A stretch of 12,837 nt of DNA, taken from CAZHJE01 sp964532965 (GTDB lineage: Bacteria > Patescibacteriota > WWE3 > UBA101185 > UBA10185). Below the pieces are notes generated by a model. It saw nothing but the letters and a program-made list of their open reading frames with translations. It searched no databases and was not told where the DNA came from. Made by a program: the position numbers and the translations under genes. The stretch spans positions 1 to 12,837 of the forward strand of contig CAZHJE010000020.1 in assembly GCA_964532965.1 (NCBI GenBank). Reading direction: 5' to 3'. The stretch's first letter is position 1. Each line of letters opens with the position of its first letter. Below are positions 1-5,607 of the stretch, one piece after another.

Positions 1-240
1 CGACGGATCAAAATTTACCATAAAGGATATAGAAGGATTAAGTTTAAATAGCGGTCCTGCATTTATAGCCATAAACGTATAATCTAAGAGTTTAAATGAA
101 ACAATATCAACATCACCCGAGGGTGTATCATGCAGTACTGTTGTACTTAAAACAGAGGAATGTGGGAAAATTGAAGTATAAAACTCACTTGCTTTTATAG
201 CTTCGGTATCAAACCACAAGTTTGGAACAAGTTTTTGCAT
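1..240 (-). CDS. PhnB / 3-demethylubiquinone methyltransferase-like VOC-fold protein (partial, 3' end outside window)
   Basis: This open frame runs off the left edge, so only the first 80 residues are present. It begins MQKLVPNLWFDTEA, followed by a FYTSIFP segment at about residues 20-26 and AINAGPLFKLNPSISF at about 60-75. This is the typical N-terminal pattern of the PhnB/3-DMU-9_3-mt family (Pfam PF06983): a 'LWF' beta strand, the 'A..FY.SIFP' helix, then 'G..F.A.NGGP.FKFN.AISF'. Members have the vicinal-oxygen-chelate (glyoxalase-like) fold; despite the family name most have no proven methyltransferase activity, and the substrate cannot be predicted. No Shine-Dalgarno precedes the ATG, but an extended -10 (TGTTAGTAT) ends 7 bases before it, which supports this start and a nearly leaderless transcript. 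The family assignment is strong; function is unknown. Confidence 0.82.
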   Translation of the reverse strand, partial: MQKLVPNLWFDTEAIKASEFYTSIFPHSSVLSTTVLHDTPSGDVDIVSFKLLDYTFMAINAGPLFKLNPSISFMVNFDPS

Positions 241-247
241 AATGTAT

Positions 248-256
248 ATACTAACA
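248..256 (-). promoter_or_regulatory. Extended -10 promoter element of the PhnB-like gene
   Basis: On the minus strand the sequence reads TGTTAGTAT, a TGn extended -10 with TAGTAT as hexamer. The ATG follows after 7 bases, so transcription would begin at or next to the start codon. No convincing -35 is seen. The rest of the 241-350 intergenic gap holds no gene that I can support. Confidence 0.4.
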
Positions 257-350
257 TCTATACATTGCTTTGAAAAAAATTATTATAAATAAGTAAGTAG
301 CCAACTGCTTCGGTATAATTAGAGGAACCTCAAGTTAAAAACTCACAGAT

Positions 351-1190
351 TTATCTAATTTCTTGTTTAGTAGTAAGTTTCCATTCAACACCTGTATATC
401 TATACCTTCTAATGCTGAATAGAGACTCCCTGAATCCCTCATGTTCTTTCAAAACCGATAGCGCTTTAAAATATGTATCTGCTAAGCCTGGATCACCCAT
501 CATGTCTAAAATCCCATCTACATGCGCTGGTGGATAAAGTAAACCATAATTAGCTATGGCATCTGTATTTTGCGGCCCTCCGGCTAGCTGTCTAAGTCCC
601 CTAGCTATAACTGCCCTTCTTAGGTTCTGGTAATGTGGGGGGAAATTAATAGGATTATCAGTAAACTGTTCTAAAAGGCGCGCTGTGGAACCTAGGACCC
701 CAATCGTGGAGGTCATAAGAAGTACTTTGCTCATGCGTTCTAAAAACGCACGGCGTGTCATCAATTCTTCACTTTCCATCTTACGTGCAACATCAAAAGC
801 CGCACCCTCTAAAAAAATACTGGCAACAGGCCCACCTGTAAGAGCCACCGCTAAGGCAACAAAATATTTGTCATGTGCTGGATCTAAAACAATAATCTCT
901 TTATCTTGTTGTGCGGCCAGTGTAGCAACCTTAGTAAAATAGGTAAGGGTTTCAAAACCATCACGTAAACCTTTTTTAAACAGAGAGTCCATATCGGGGG
1001 GAAAATATTCTACAATAAATGCACTCGATTGATGAATTAATGCCTTTATTCGTCTCTTATCCTGCAACCAATTTGCCATTTTATGCTCAAGAGCTAATGG
1101 TTCAAGAACTACGTGGTCAGACAATGTGATTTTCTCATTACCAACAAAAACATTTTCTGTATGCTTGCCACCACTCTGTTCAAACCCCAT
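351..1190 (-). CDS. Putative TraB/EreA-like superfamily protein (distant similarity), hypothetical
   Basis: The product has 279 residues and no N-terminal signal peptide. The order of motifs resembles the TraB/ChaN/erythromycin-esterase-like fold. There is an early histidine segment (LALEHK, about 32-37), an acidic strand (AFIVEYFPP, 57-65), a second strand with an acidic end (IIVLDPAHD, 99-107), an arginine-rich helix (LRRAVIARGLRQLA, 190-203), and a late YPPAHVDGI segment (219-227) where TraB proteins have 'vGagHvpGi'. Glycine/alanine-rich hydrophobic stretches at about 111-130 and 154-170 could touch membrane. Residues 145-150 (TRRAFL) before the second stretch look like a twin-arginine motif but are internal. 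TraB-like proteins include pheromone-shutdown proteins and Tiki-type proteases, but no activity can be claimed here. The ATG is supported by an extended -10 seven bases upstream. The family call is inference from pattern; that the gene is real is nearly certain. Confidence 0.6.
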   Translation of the reverse strand: MGFEQSGGKHTENVFVGNEKITLSDHVVLEPLALEHKMANWLQDKRRIKALIHQSSAFIVEYFPPDMDSLFKKGLRDGFETLTYFTKVATLAAQQDKEIIVLDPAHDKYFVALAVALTGGPVASIFLEGAAFDVARKMESEELMTRRAFLERMSKVLLMTSTIGVLGSTARLLEQFTDNPINFPPHYQNLRRAVIARGLRQLAGGPQNTDAIANYGLLYPPAHVDGILDMMGDPGLADTYFKALSVLKEHEGFRESLFSIRRYRYTGVEWKLTTKQEIR

Positions 1191-1197
1191 ATCTTTG

Positions 1198-1206
1198 AGT
1201 ATATCA
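1198..1206 (-). promoter_or_regulatory. Extended -10 promoter of the TraB-like gene
   Basis: The minus strand reads TGATATACT, a full extended -10 (TGnTATACT). It ends 7 bases before the ATG, predicting a leaderless or nearly leaderless mRNA. There is no Shine-Dalgarno sequence. The gap to the divergent AlkD gene is only 76 bp, so both promoters lie in this short space. Confidence 0.5.
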
Positions 1207-1248
1207 CATAGCCAATAAAGAACTATTAGCCTAAAATAAACAGCATAG

Positions 1249-1254
1249 TATAAA
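1249..1254 (+). promoter_or_regulatory. Probable -10 box of the AlkD-like gene
   Basis: TATAAA lies 12 bases before the ATG at 1267, which would give a leader of about 6 nt without a Shine-Dalgarno site. The -35 region is weak (TTAGCC at about 1226). The assignment rests on position and AT composition only, in a very AT-rich gap. Confidence 0.3.
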
Positions 1255-1266
1255 CTTAAAAGATAT

Positions 1267-1989
1267 ATGAATAAAAAGTTAAATAAACATCATAAAAAAC
1301 TTCTTTCAAGAATAAAGCAATATGCTGCAACCAAACCTTTTAAAACTAAACTGAGTGATAAGTATGATGGACATAATGACATATCTTACCCAGTATCAAA
1401 CCCACAAATAAGAGAAATAGTTAAAACATGGCTTAAAGAAAATAAAAACATAACTTTTGAAGAATACATAGACTTACTTAATTCAATTTATACACAAAGT
1501 TCATCTTCTACAGAAAAATATTTAGGTGGCTACTTGCTTGGGCATATGCCTAAATTTAAAAAGAACATAGACCCAAAATTATTAGATACATGGTTAGAAA
1601 ATCTTACCGGGTGGGCACAGATAGATTCTTTATGCCAATCATGTTTTGATTCAGATGACTTACTAAATAATTGGAAAATTTGGAAAGAACTATTAGAAAA
1701 CTTTAATAATTCAAAAAATATTGGTAAAAAACGAGCATCCCTTGTACTGCTTACTAATGCAGTTCGTAAATCTGGTGATGCAAGGTTAGTTGCCCTAGCG
1801 TTAAACAATATTGATAACTTGAAACATGAAAAAGATATTTTAATTACAAAAGCAATATCATGGTTATTACGGTCAATGGTTAAATTACATAAAGACACCG
1901 TTAAAAACTATGTACAACAAAATATAGATACCTTGCCAAAAATAGCAGTACGCGAAACTACCAGAAAGATTGCAACTGGCAGAAAATAA
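1267..1989 (+). CDS. AlkD-family DNA alkylation repair protein (HEAT-like DNA glycosylase)
   Basis: The product has 240 residues, close to the length of Bacillus cereus AlkD. AlkD enzymes excise positively charged N3- and N7-alkyl purines, scanning DNA with a curved array of HEAT-like helical pairs and not flipping the base. The protein reads as helix pairs throughout (PF08713). The segment GWAQIDSL (115-122) carries W116 and D120 with the same spacing as the catalytic W109/D113 pair of B. cereus AlkD. The segment KAISWLLR (195-202) supplies W199, matching the third cleft tryptophan (W187), and is followed by the family's closing helices (about 205-238, RETTRK). The N-terminus is lysine-rich. 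The ATG start gives a full-length protein; no Shine-Dalgarno is visible. It stands alone, divergent from the TraB-like gene and convergent (17 bp apart) with the next gene. Family confidence is high; activity is inferred from the conserved residues. Confidence 0.88.
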   Translation: MNKKLNKHHKKLLSRIKQYAATKPFKTKLSDKYDGHNDISYPVSNPQIREIVKTWLKENKNITFEEYIDLLNSIYTQSSSSTEKYLGGYLLGHMPKFKKNIDPKLLDTWLENLTGWAQIDSLCQSCFDSDDLLNNWKIWKELLENFNNSKNIGKKRASLVLLTNAVRKSGDARLVALALNNIDNLKHEKDILITKAISWLLRSMVKLHKDTVKNYVQQNIDTLPKIAVRETTRKIATGRK

Positions 1990-2006
1990 TTCCCAATATA
2001 AGGATA

Positions 2007-2342
2007 TTAATTTACCTCAAAAAGTATAAGAACAAAAGCTATTAAAAGTGGCATTAAACACATTATTGCTAAAGTTATTAACGCAATCCTTTTATTGGAG
2101 GGTCCATATACGGTTCTGTAAGGGTCGATTAAAGACATATCGGCTGTATTTGTATTGCTAGCACTTGCTTTTCTTTTTAATCTAATTCTATAATCATCAA
2201 ACTTTTCTAACAACTGCCAACCATTTTGTGCTTCTTCATCAAGAGCTCTTTTAAGATCATTGGGGTTTTTAAACCCACCTAACGTAGTCGCTCTTAATAT
2301 TTTAAATTCCCAACCAGTTAAATCTTCTTGTGTATAATTCAT
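2007..2342 (-). CDS. Conserved hypothetical protein with DUF4177-like fold and C-terminal membrane anchor
   Basis: The protein has 111 residues from the chosen start. The N-terminal part (GWEFKILRATT at 10-20, FKNPNDLKRALDEEAQNGWQLLEKFDD at 24-50) resembles the DUF4177-like pattern of a strand, a short helix and an 'E.GW.L' turn. A linker containing DPYRTVYG (73-80) follows, then one hydrophobic helix (about 85-108). Topology is probably a cytoplasmic domain held by a C-terminal anchor; no function is known to me. The start at 2342 is preceded by AGGAGG with a 5-base spacer, the only strong Shine-Dalgarno in the window, and matches where I would expect this family to begin. A longer in-frame start at 2417 (136 residues, lysine/glutamate-rich extension) lies 8 bases after a good -10 and cannot be excluded, since the purine run would then simply encode glutamates. 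Confidence 0.72.
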   Translation of the reverse strand: MNYTQEDLTGWEFKILRATTLGGFKNPNDLKRALDEEAQNGWQLLEKFDDYRIRLKRKASASNTNTADMSLIDPYRTVYGPSNKRIALITLAIMCLMPLLIAFVLILFEVN

Positions 2343-2425
2343 GCGTTCCTCCTCTTCTCGTCTTTTTTTAACTTCATTTGCTGCTATCGTGCTTGCGAAA
2401 ATTGTCCCGCCATTCATATGTTCAC

Positions 2426-2454
2426 ATAATACCAAAACATAACATTTGATACAA
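2426..2454 (-). promoter_or_regulatory. Promoter of the DUF4177-like membrane protein gene
   Basis: The minus strand shows TTGTAT (2449-2454), a 17-base spacer and TATTAT (2426-2431), an almost canonical sigma-70-type promoter. Start of transcription near 2419 would leave a leader of roughly 77 nt before the Shine-Dalgarno-linked ATG, or nearly none before the alternative ATG at 2417. Its -35 box overlaps the -10 of the divergent glycosyltransferase promoter. Confidence 0.5.
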
Positions 2455-2455
2455 T
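2447..2455 (+). promoter_or_regulatory. Extended -10 promoter of the GT2 glycosyltransferase gene
   Basis: The sequence TGATACAAT is an extended -10 (TGnTACAAT). The ATG at 2470 lies 14 bases further, so the predicted leader is about 8 nt. It overlaps the -35 of the divergent promoter, meaning the two polymerases would compete for the same site. Confidence 0.45.
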
Positions 2456-2469
2456 TACCACATAACAAT

Positions 2470-3294
2470 ATGAAAGTAACATTAGCAATACCAAATTATA
2501 ACGGGGCACAAAATCTTAAAGAACTCCTTACACAAGTCACTAAAGAAAACTTTGCGCACATTTATGTGCTTGATGATAAATCTACAGACAATAGTCAAGA
2601 AATTGTAAATGCATTTTCTAATGTCAGCTTCATACAAGGTAGCGAAAACTTGGGTCCTGCTGGGAATAGAAATAGAATCCTTGCCCAGCTTATTGGTGAT
2701 GTAATTATGTTTTTAGATGTAGACATGACTCTTCAAACAACAAATATCGTTGAAAAGATACAAAAAAACTTCATGGATAAAAAGATTGCAGTTGTTGGAG
2801 GATTAATTTTAACCAAAAAATTAGAACCAATGTGGTGGAATTATGGCTTCGAAATGCATCCCGTAAGAGATGCTAAAGCAGATATCGTCCATACATGGGC
2901 ATTGGACAATTGGCATGATAAAAATAAAATTAATGAACTGCGTGAAAAATATATGACCATTACACATAACTTAGACATTTCATTTGGAGAAGCAAAAACT
3001 AAACAAGTCGATTGGGTATCTGAAGCAAATTTTTGCATTAGAACTAGTATTTTTAGAGAACTAAATGGCTTTGATGCAGAAATGCGATATCATGCTGATC
3101 AAGATTTATGTAGACGAGTAAGACAAAAAGGGTATGCTGTAATCCATTCCCCAGATATTAAAGCGATACATCTTGAAATTGATACAGTTGGTGAGGCACG
3201 AAATGAATTAGACAGGAAAAACAAACTATATTTTTATAAAAAGCATTGGAACATGCCCGAATATATATTTGAATTACTTTTCCCAAAAGACTAG
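2470..3294 (+). CDS. Family 2 glycosyltransferase
   Basis: The product has 274 residues and a GT-A fold. The N-terminus MKVTLAIPNYNG is the usual first strand of GT2 enzymes. It is followed by VLDDKSTDNS (33-42; uracil/NDP-binding acidic residues), LGPAGNRN (61-68), the metal-binding DxD-type FLDVDM (81-86), WVSEANFCIRTSIF with ELNGFDAEM (182-205), and HADQDLCRRVRQKGY (208-222) holding the likely catalytic acidic residues. No membrane helix is visible, so it should act on the cytoplasmic face, transferring a sugar from a nucleotide donor to a polysaccharide, lipid or protein acceptor. Donor and acceptor cannot be told from sequence. The ATG at 2470 is preferred because it gives the family's standard N-terminus; an upstream in-frame TTG at 2446 lies inside the -10 box. 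It is a single gene, not part of a visible polysaccharide cluster, and converges on the methyltransferase gene with a 34-bp gap. Confidence 0.88.
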   Translation: MKVTLAIPNYNGAQNLKELLTQVTKENFAHIYVLDDKSTDNSQEIVNAFSNVSFIQGSENLGPAGNRNRILAQLIGDVIMFLDVDMTLQTTNIVEKIQKNFMDKKIAVVGGLILTKKLEPMWWNYGFEMHPVRDAKADIVHTWALDNWHDKNKINELREKYMTITHNLDISFGEAKTKQVDWVSEANFCIRTSIFRELNGFDAEMRYHADQDLCRRVRQKGYAVIHSPDIKAIHLEIDTVGEARNELDRKNKLYFYKKHWNMPEYIFELLFPKD

Positions 3295-3328
3295 CTGTTT
3301 TTTTGAATTATCGATGCTCAAATTACAA

Positions 3329-3904
3329 TTATATTATTTTACTTAAATGGGTATCGGTATAAATTAATATATTTTGTCCTTTAAAATCTAGGGTATCTTT
3401 TTTTACAACAAAACCTAGACTACTAGCATAATCTATTAAAGAATTTAGCCAATTAACATTAGGTATTTTTTCAATGGGTTCATCAACTACACAACACGGT
3501 AATAAAACGAAATCCCTATTATATTTTTTACACGCATTAATAATCTTCATATTGCAACCATGCGCATGCAATCCGATTATCAAATTAAGATCCTTTACCA
3601 TATCCTCATTAAATGTAGCTTTAATACGTGGAATATTTTGTTGCTCTTCCTTTGATAATTTAGTCTGTACTTTAGTATCTAGTTGTCTATACTTTAGAGG
3701 TCTAAAATCAGAGACAGGATCAACTACTACAGCGTTCCAGCCAGACTGCTTTAGTAGATAGGTTAAAAGTCCTTTACCTCCAGCCACATCTAATACACTC
3801 GTAGGCCTGTATCTACTAACTAACCATGCATGGAGTAGTTGAAACCTATACTTTTTATTTCTTCTGGGTTTTTTATTAACATTTGCTACTTTTCTCAATT
3901 TCAT
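3329..3904 (-). CDS. SAM-dependent methyltransferase, Methyltransf_32/TRM13-like
   Basis: The protein has 191 residues. After a basic N-terminus (residues 1-20, many Lys/Arg, suited to nucleic-acid contact) comes a Rossmann motif I, VLDVAGGKGLLTYLL (37-51), and the end of strand 2, VVVDP (59-63). LIIGLHAHGCNMKII (108-122) and FVLLPCCVVDEPIEK (132-146) match the 'GLHacGdl ... gCC' signature of PF13679-type methyltransferases, the group that includes the eukaryotic tRNA 2'-O-methyltransferase TRM13. A closing helix and strand (LIDYASSLGF, QNILIYTD) complete the fold. The substrate is unknown: RNA is suggested by the basic start and the family resemblance, but this is inference. The start is supported by a promoter whose -10 lies 9 bases upstream. 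It lies downstream of the two small minus-strand genes but appears to have its own promoter. Confidence 0.78.
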   Translation of the reverse strand: MKLRKVANVNKKPRRNKKYRFQLLHAWLVSRYRPTSVLDVAGGKGLLTYLLKQSGWNAVVVDPVSDFRPLKYRQLDTKVQTKLSKEEQQNIPRIKATFNEDMVKDLNLIIGLHAHGCNMKIINACKKYNRDFVLLPCCVVDEPIEKIPNVNWLNSLIDYASSLGFVVKKDTLDFKGQNILIYTDTHLSKII

Positions 3905-3913
3905 ACCAATACC

Positions 3914-3941
3914 AGTATATCGTACTAATGAATTTGTCTAA
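3914..3941 (-). promoter_or_regulatory. Promoter of the methyltransferase gene
   Basis: The minus strand carries TTAGAC (3936-3941), a 16-base spacer and TATACT (3914-3919). The ATG follows 9 bases after the -10, so the leader would be only 2-3 nt. There is no Shine-Dalgarno site. Confidence 0.4.
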
Positions 3942-3973
3942 TTGTTTCTGAACTTACTAATCTACTTTTTTTG

Positions 3974-4147
3974 CTACCACAAATATGATTGTACCAAAGG
4001 GCAAGTTAGACTTTTATCATTACCCTCTGGATATTGCCCAAACGACAATGTAAATGCGGAAAAGTAAGAATAAAAAATATATTTGCACTGTAAATCCAAT
4101 TGAATTTCTTCCCCAAGCTCCTCGGTGTTTGCCGAATTATTGCTCAT
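3974..4147 (-). CDS. Small hypothetical protein, 57 residues (uncertain)
   Basis: An open frame of 57 codons begins MSNNSANTEELGEEIQLDL and ends TCPLVQSYLW. It fills most of an otherwise empty 283-bp gap between the methyltransferase and the zinc-ribbon gene, and lies on the same strand as both. The N-terminal half is polar and acidic, the middle is aromatic (KYIFYSYFSAFTLSF, 22-36), and there are two cysteines (21 and 49). It has no membrane helix and no recognisable family. Support comes from a TATACG hexamer exactly 6 bases before the ATG, the same -10-to-ATG spacing seen at surer genes here. Against it are the short length and the lack of any match I can name. It could also be the surviving 5' end of a longer gene. 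Confidence 0.35.
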   Translation of the reverse strand: MSNNSANTEELGEEIQLDLQCKYIFYSYFSAFTLSFGQYPEGNDKSLTCPLVQSYLW

Positions 4148-4153
4148 GCAAAA

Positions 4154-4182
4154 CGTATAAAAAGTTAGTTTAAACTCAACAA
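4154..4182 (-). promoter_or_regulatory. Possible leaderless promoter of the 57-residue ORF
   Basis: The minus strand shows TTGTTG (4177-4182), 17 bases, TATACG (4154-4159), 6 bases, then ATG. The boxes are imperfect, but the spacing is the same as at the receiver gene and the 248-residue gene. Confidence 0.3.
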
Positions 4183-4187
4183 ATATA

Positions 4188-4448
4188 CTAATTAAACGTA
4201 TTTAAACAACCACAATTCCAACATTTCTTTGACAATACTATTCCATATTTACTAATAATTCTACTTGGTAATGAACTTACTGCAAACCCACAACACATAC
4301 AGGATGAAGGTACTACTTTACTTGTTTTTAGCCTTGTTTCATTGTATCTATATGAGGATATATTCTTTGTTAAAAAGTACTCAGAATTTTCTACTAAACT
4401 ACAAAATACAGGATACGGAAATTTAATTGATATATTATTTTTTATCAT
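4188..4448 (-). CDS. Small four-cysteine zinc-ribbon protein, hypothetical
   Basis: The product has 86 residues from the ATG at 4448. The C-terminal half contains C50-M-C-C53 and, after 22 residues, C76-W-N-C79-G-C81. Two CxxC knuckles around a short PSRIISKYGIVLSKK hairpin are what a structural zinc ribbon looks like. Such modules often bind nucleic acid or protein, but nothing says which here. The N-terminal half (MIKNNISIKFPYPVFCSL...) has no recognisable domain. An upstream in-frame ATG at 4478 would add ten hydrophobic residues; I prefer 4448 because the extension reaches into the repeat region upstream. No Shine-Dalgarno is visible at either start. The gene is divergent from the STAND/winged-helix gene across the 11-bp repeats, so the repeats might affect it too. 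The cysteine pattern makes a chance ORF unlikely. Confidence 0.55.
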   Translation of the reverse strand: MIKNNISIKFPYPVFCSLVENSEYFLTKNISSYRYNETRLKTSKVVPSSCMCCGFAVSSLPSRIISKYGIVLSKKCWNCGCLNTFN

Positions 4449-4487
4449 GTATACATAAAAACAAAGATTAAAACACATAGCTTGATT

Positions 4488-4531
4488 TTTACTTGCAATT
4501 TACTTGTAGTTTCTTTGAAGTTTACTTGAAC
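4488..4531 (+). repeat. Four tandem 11-bp direct repeats, candidate OmpR/PhoB-type operator
   Basis: Units are TTTACTTGCAA (4488-4498), TTTACTTGTAG (4499-4509), TTTCTTTGAAG (4510-4520) and TTTACTTGAAC (4521-4531), giving the consensus TTTACTTGnAn with no gaps. A weaker unit sharing CTTG in the same phase precedes them (4477-4487), so the CTTG/TTTG core recurs at 4481, 4492, 4503, 4514 and 4525. The last unit coincides with the -35 position of the promoter at 4544-4549. An 11-bp period puts the sites on one DNA face, as in pho boxes bound by OmpR/PhoB winged helices. The gene that follows encodes such a winged helix, so self-binding is the simplest reading. The repeat is seen directly; the binding protein is inferred. 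Confidence 0.8.
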
Positions 4532-4549
4532 TTTTTTGATCTATATAAT
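4521..4549 (+). promoter_or_regulatory. Leaderless promoter of the STAND/winged-helix regulator gene
   Basis: TATAAT (4544-4549) is a perfect -10 box ending exactly 6 bases before the ATG at 4556, so the predicted +1 is the A of the start codon. With a 17-base spacer the -35 falls on TTTACT (4521-4526), which is the start of the fourth 11-bp repeat. A protein bound there could either replace a weak -35 (activation) or block it (repression). Confidence 0.65.
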
Positions 4550-4555
4550 ACACAT

Positions 4556-5572
4556 ATGGAAAAGATTATTCTGGGAAAGAAAGGACAAGAGATTATAGAT
4601 AGAATTACTATTAACGAAAATGTATTAGTTGGTGGTATTCCGGGCATAGGTACACATACACTTTTAAGAAACTTAACGGAAATACTGCGAAATAATGGGT
4701 ATATAGTAATTACCCTATTTCCAAATGAAATTAACTCCATAGAAAATAAGGATGTATCAAAAATAATACTTTCAAAAACGGATACAAAAGAAAAGAAACT
4801 ATCAGTAGTAATCGTTATACATAAAATAGATCAAGTAGATAGGAATGAAGAATGGTTTAAACACATCGATAGTATAAGAAAAGGTACTTTTAACAAAGTG
4901 GTGCTTTTGGCATCGTGTCATTTACCATATTTTAAACAAAATAATATAATACTTGGTTTTAACAGAATATTATTTGATGGTTTCATTTATGAGTTTGATG
5001 AGTTGATTAATAGCATGTGTACTTATTTTGAAATAGAAAATGTGGGGAGTGCAATTAAAGATAGAATATTTAAATATGCCTTAGGACATACAGGACTTAT
5101 TAAAAATATATTATTGAATTATAAGATTAATAAAATGCTCCCTCATGTAGATCAGCTTATAAAACAAGATAATGATTCAAAAAGAAGACTAGCAGAAATA
5201 TTTCAACAACTAGATACAGATCGCTTTGACACAAGTGAATATATACCGTATTTAACTCAACTAGGACTGTACTTTGAAGGCAAACATGCACTACTCCCCT
5301 ATGAATACTACAAAACATATATTGCAAAAGAGAAAAAGTTAGTCGAAGAACTAACTCTAACAGAAAAACAAATACTTGATTTATTAAAGAGCAATGGAAA
5401 TAAGTACATAAATGTTGACTATATTATGGAGCAAATATATACAAAAGATACAGATGATATAACAAATTGGACACTATACAAACATATAAACAATCTAAAT
5501 AAGAAACTTTTATTTTATGGTCTGCGCATTAAAAATAAAAGAGGATTAGGGTATAAACTAGACATCAACTAA
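4556..5572 (+). CDS. STAND/AAA-like domain (degenerate Walker motifs) fused to OmpR/PhoB-type winged helix; putative transcriptional regulator
   Basis: The product has 338 residues. Residues 20-40 (NVLVGGIPGIGTHTLL) form a P-loop in which the invariant Lys is T33 and the following Ser/Thr is H34. The Walker B strand VVIVIHKIDQVD (84-95) has H89-K90 where D-E is expected. VVLLASCHLP (115-124) resembles a sensor strand, and GHTGLIKNILL (177-187) resembles the 'GGHPGLL' helix of STAND/AAA_16 ATPases. Residues 265-338 are a Trans_reg_C winged helix: LTEKQILDLLKSNG, then WTLYKHINNLNKKLL as recognition helix and RIKNKRGLGYKL as wing. No receiver domain is attached. It probably binds DNA, with the 11-bp repeats directly upstream as likely target; without Walker residues it may bind ligand or protein instead of hydrolysing ATP. 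I chose the ATG at 4556 because TATAAT ends 6 bases before it; a longer frame back to 4493 would encode the repeats. The next gene, 35 bp on, is a lone receiver. Confidence 0.8.
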   Translation: MEKIILGKKGQEIIDRITINENVLVGGIPGIGTHTLLRNLTEILRNNGYIVITLFPNEINSIENKDVSKIILSKTDTKEKKLSVVIVIHKIDQVDRNEEWFKHIDSIRKGTFNKVVLLASCHLPYFKQNNIILGFNRILFDGFIYEFDELINSMCTYFEIENVGSAIKDRIFKYALGHTGLIKNILLNYKINKMLPHVDQLIKQDNDSKRRLAEIFQQLDTDRFDTSEYIPYLTQLGLYFEGKHALLPYEYYKTYIAKEKKLVEELTLTEKQILDLLKSNGNKYINVDYIMEQIYTKDTDDITNWTLYKHINNLNKKLLFYGLRIKNKRGLGYKLDIN

Positions 5573-5601
5573 TTGACACAAAAGTATAACTGATATTGAA
5601 T
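5573..5601 (+). promoter_or_regulatory. Leaderless promoter of the receiver gene
   Basis: A consensus -35 TTGACA (5573-5578) starts right after the upstream stop codon. It is followed by 17 bases, TTGAAT (5596-5601) as -10, and 6 bases before the ATG at 5608. Each spacing is ideal and the predicted +1 is the A of ATG. The receiver can therefore be transcribed on its own. Confidence 0.55.
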
Positions 5602-5607
5602 ATACAT

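Noticed and set aside
314..319. Plus-strand TATAAT in the gap between the PhnB-like and TraB-like genes, possible promoter of a small RNA
   Set aside because: There is no -35 at a proper distance, no plus-strand ORF or structured RNA follows, and the downstream sequence is the 3' end of a minus-strand gene.
1530..1898. 122-codon minus-strand frame inside the AlkD gene
   Set aside because: The plus strand encodes a clear AlkD protein with conserved catalytic residues; the antisense frame has no family features.
1990..2006. Bidirectional terminator between the AlkD gene and the DUF4177-like gene
   Set aside because: The 17-bp gap contains no inverted repeat.
2446..2469. Longer N-terminus of the glycosyltransferase from a TTG at 2446
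   Set aside because: The TTG overlaps the extended -10 box, and the family's normal start is MKVTLAIPNYNG at 2470.
4317..4324. Further TTTACTTG copies (also near 10587) as extra operator sites
   Set aside because: Single 8-mers inside coding sequence in AT-rich DNA, not arranged in 11-bp tandem; expected by chance.
4493..4555. Longer N-terminus of the winged-helix regulator from 4493
   Set aside because: It would translate the 11-bp repeats and the promoter; the added residues resemble no domain.
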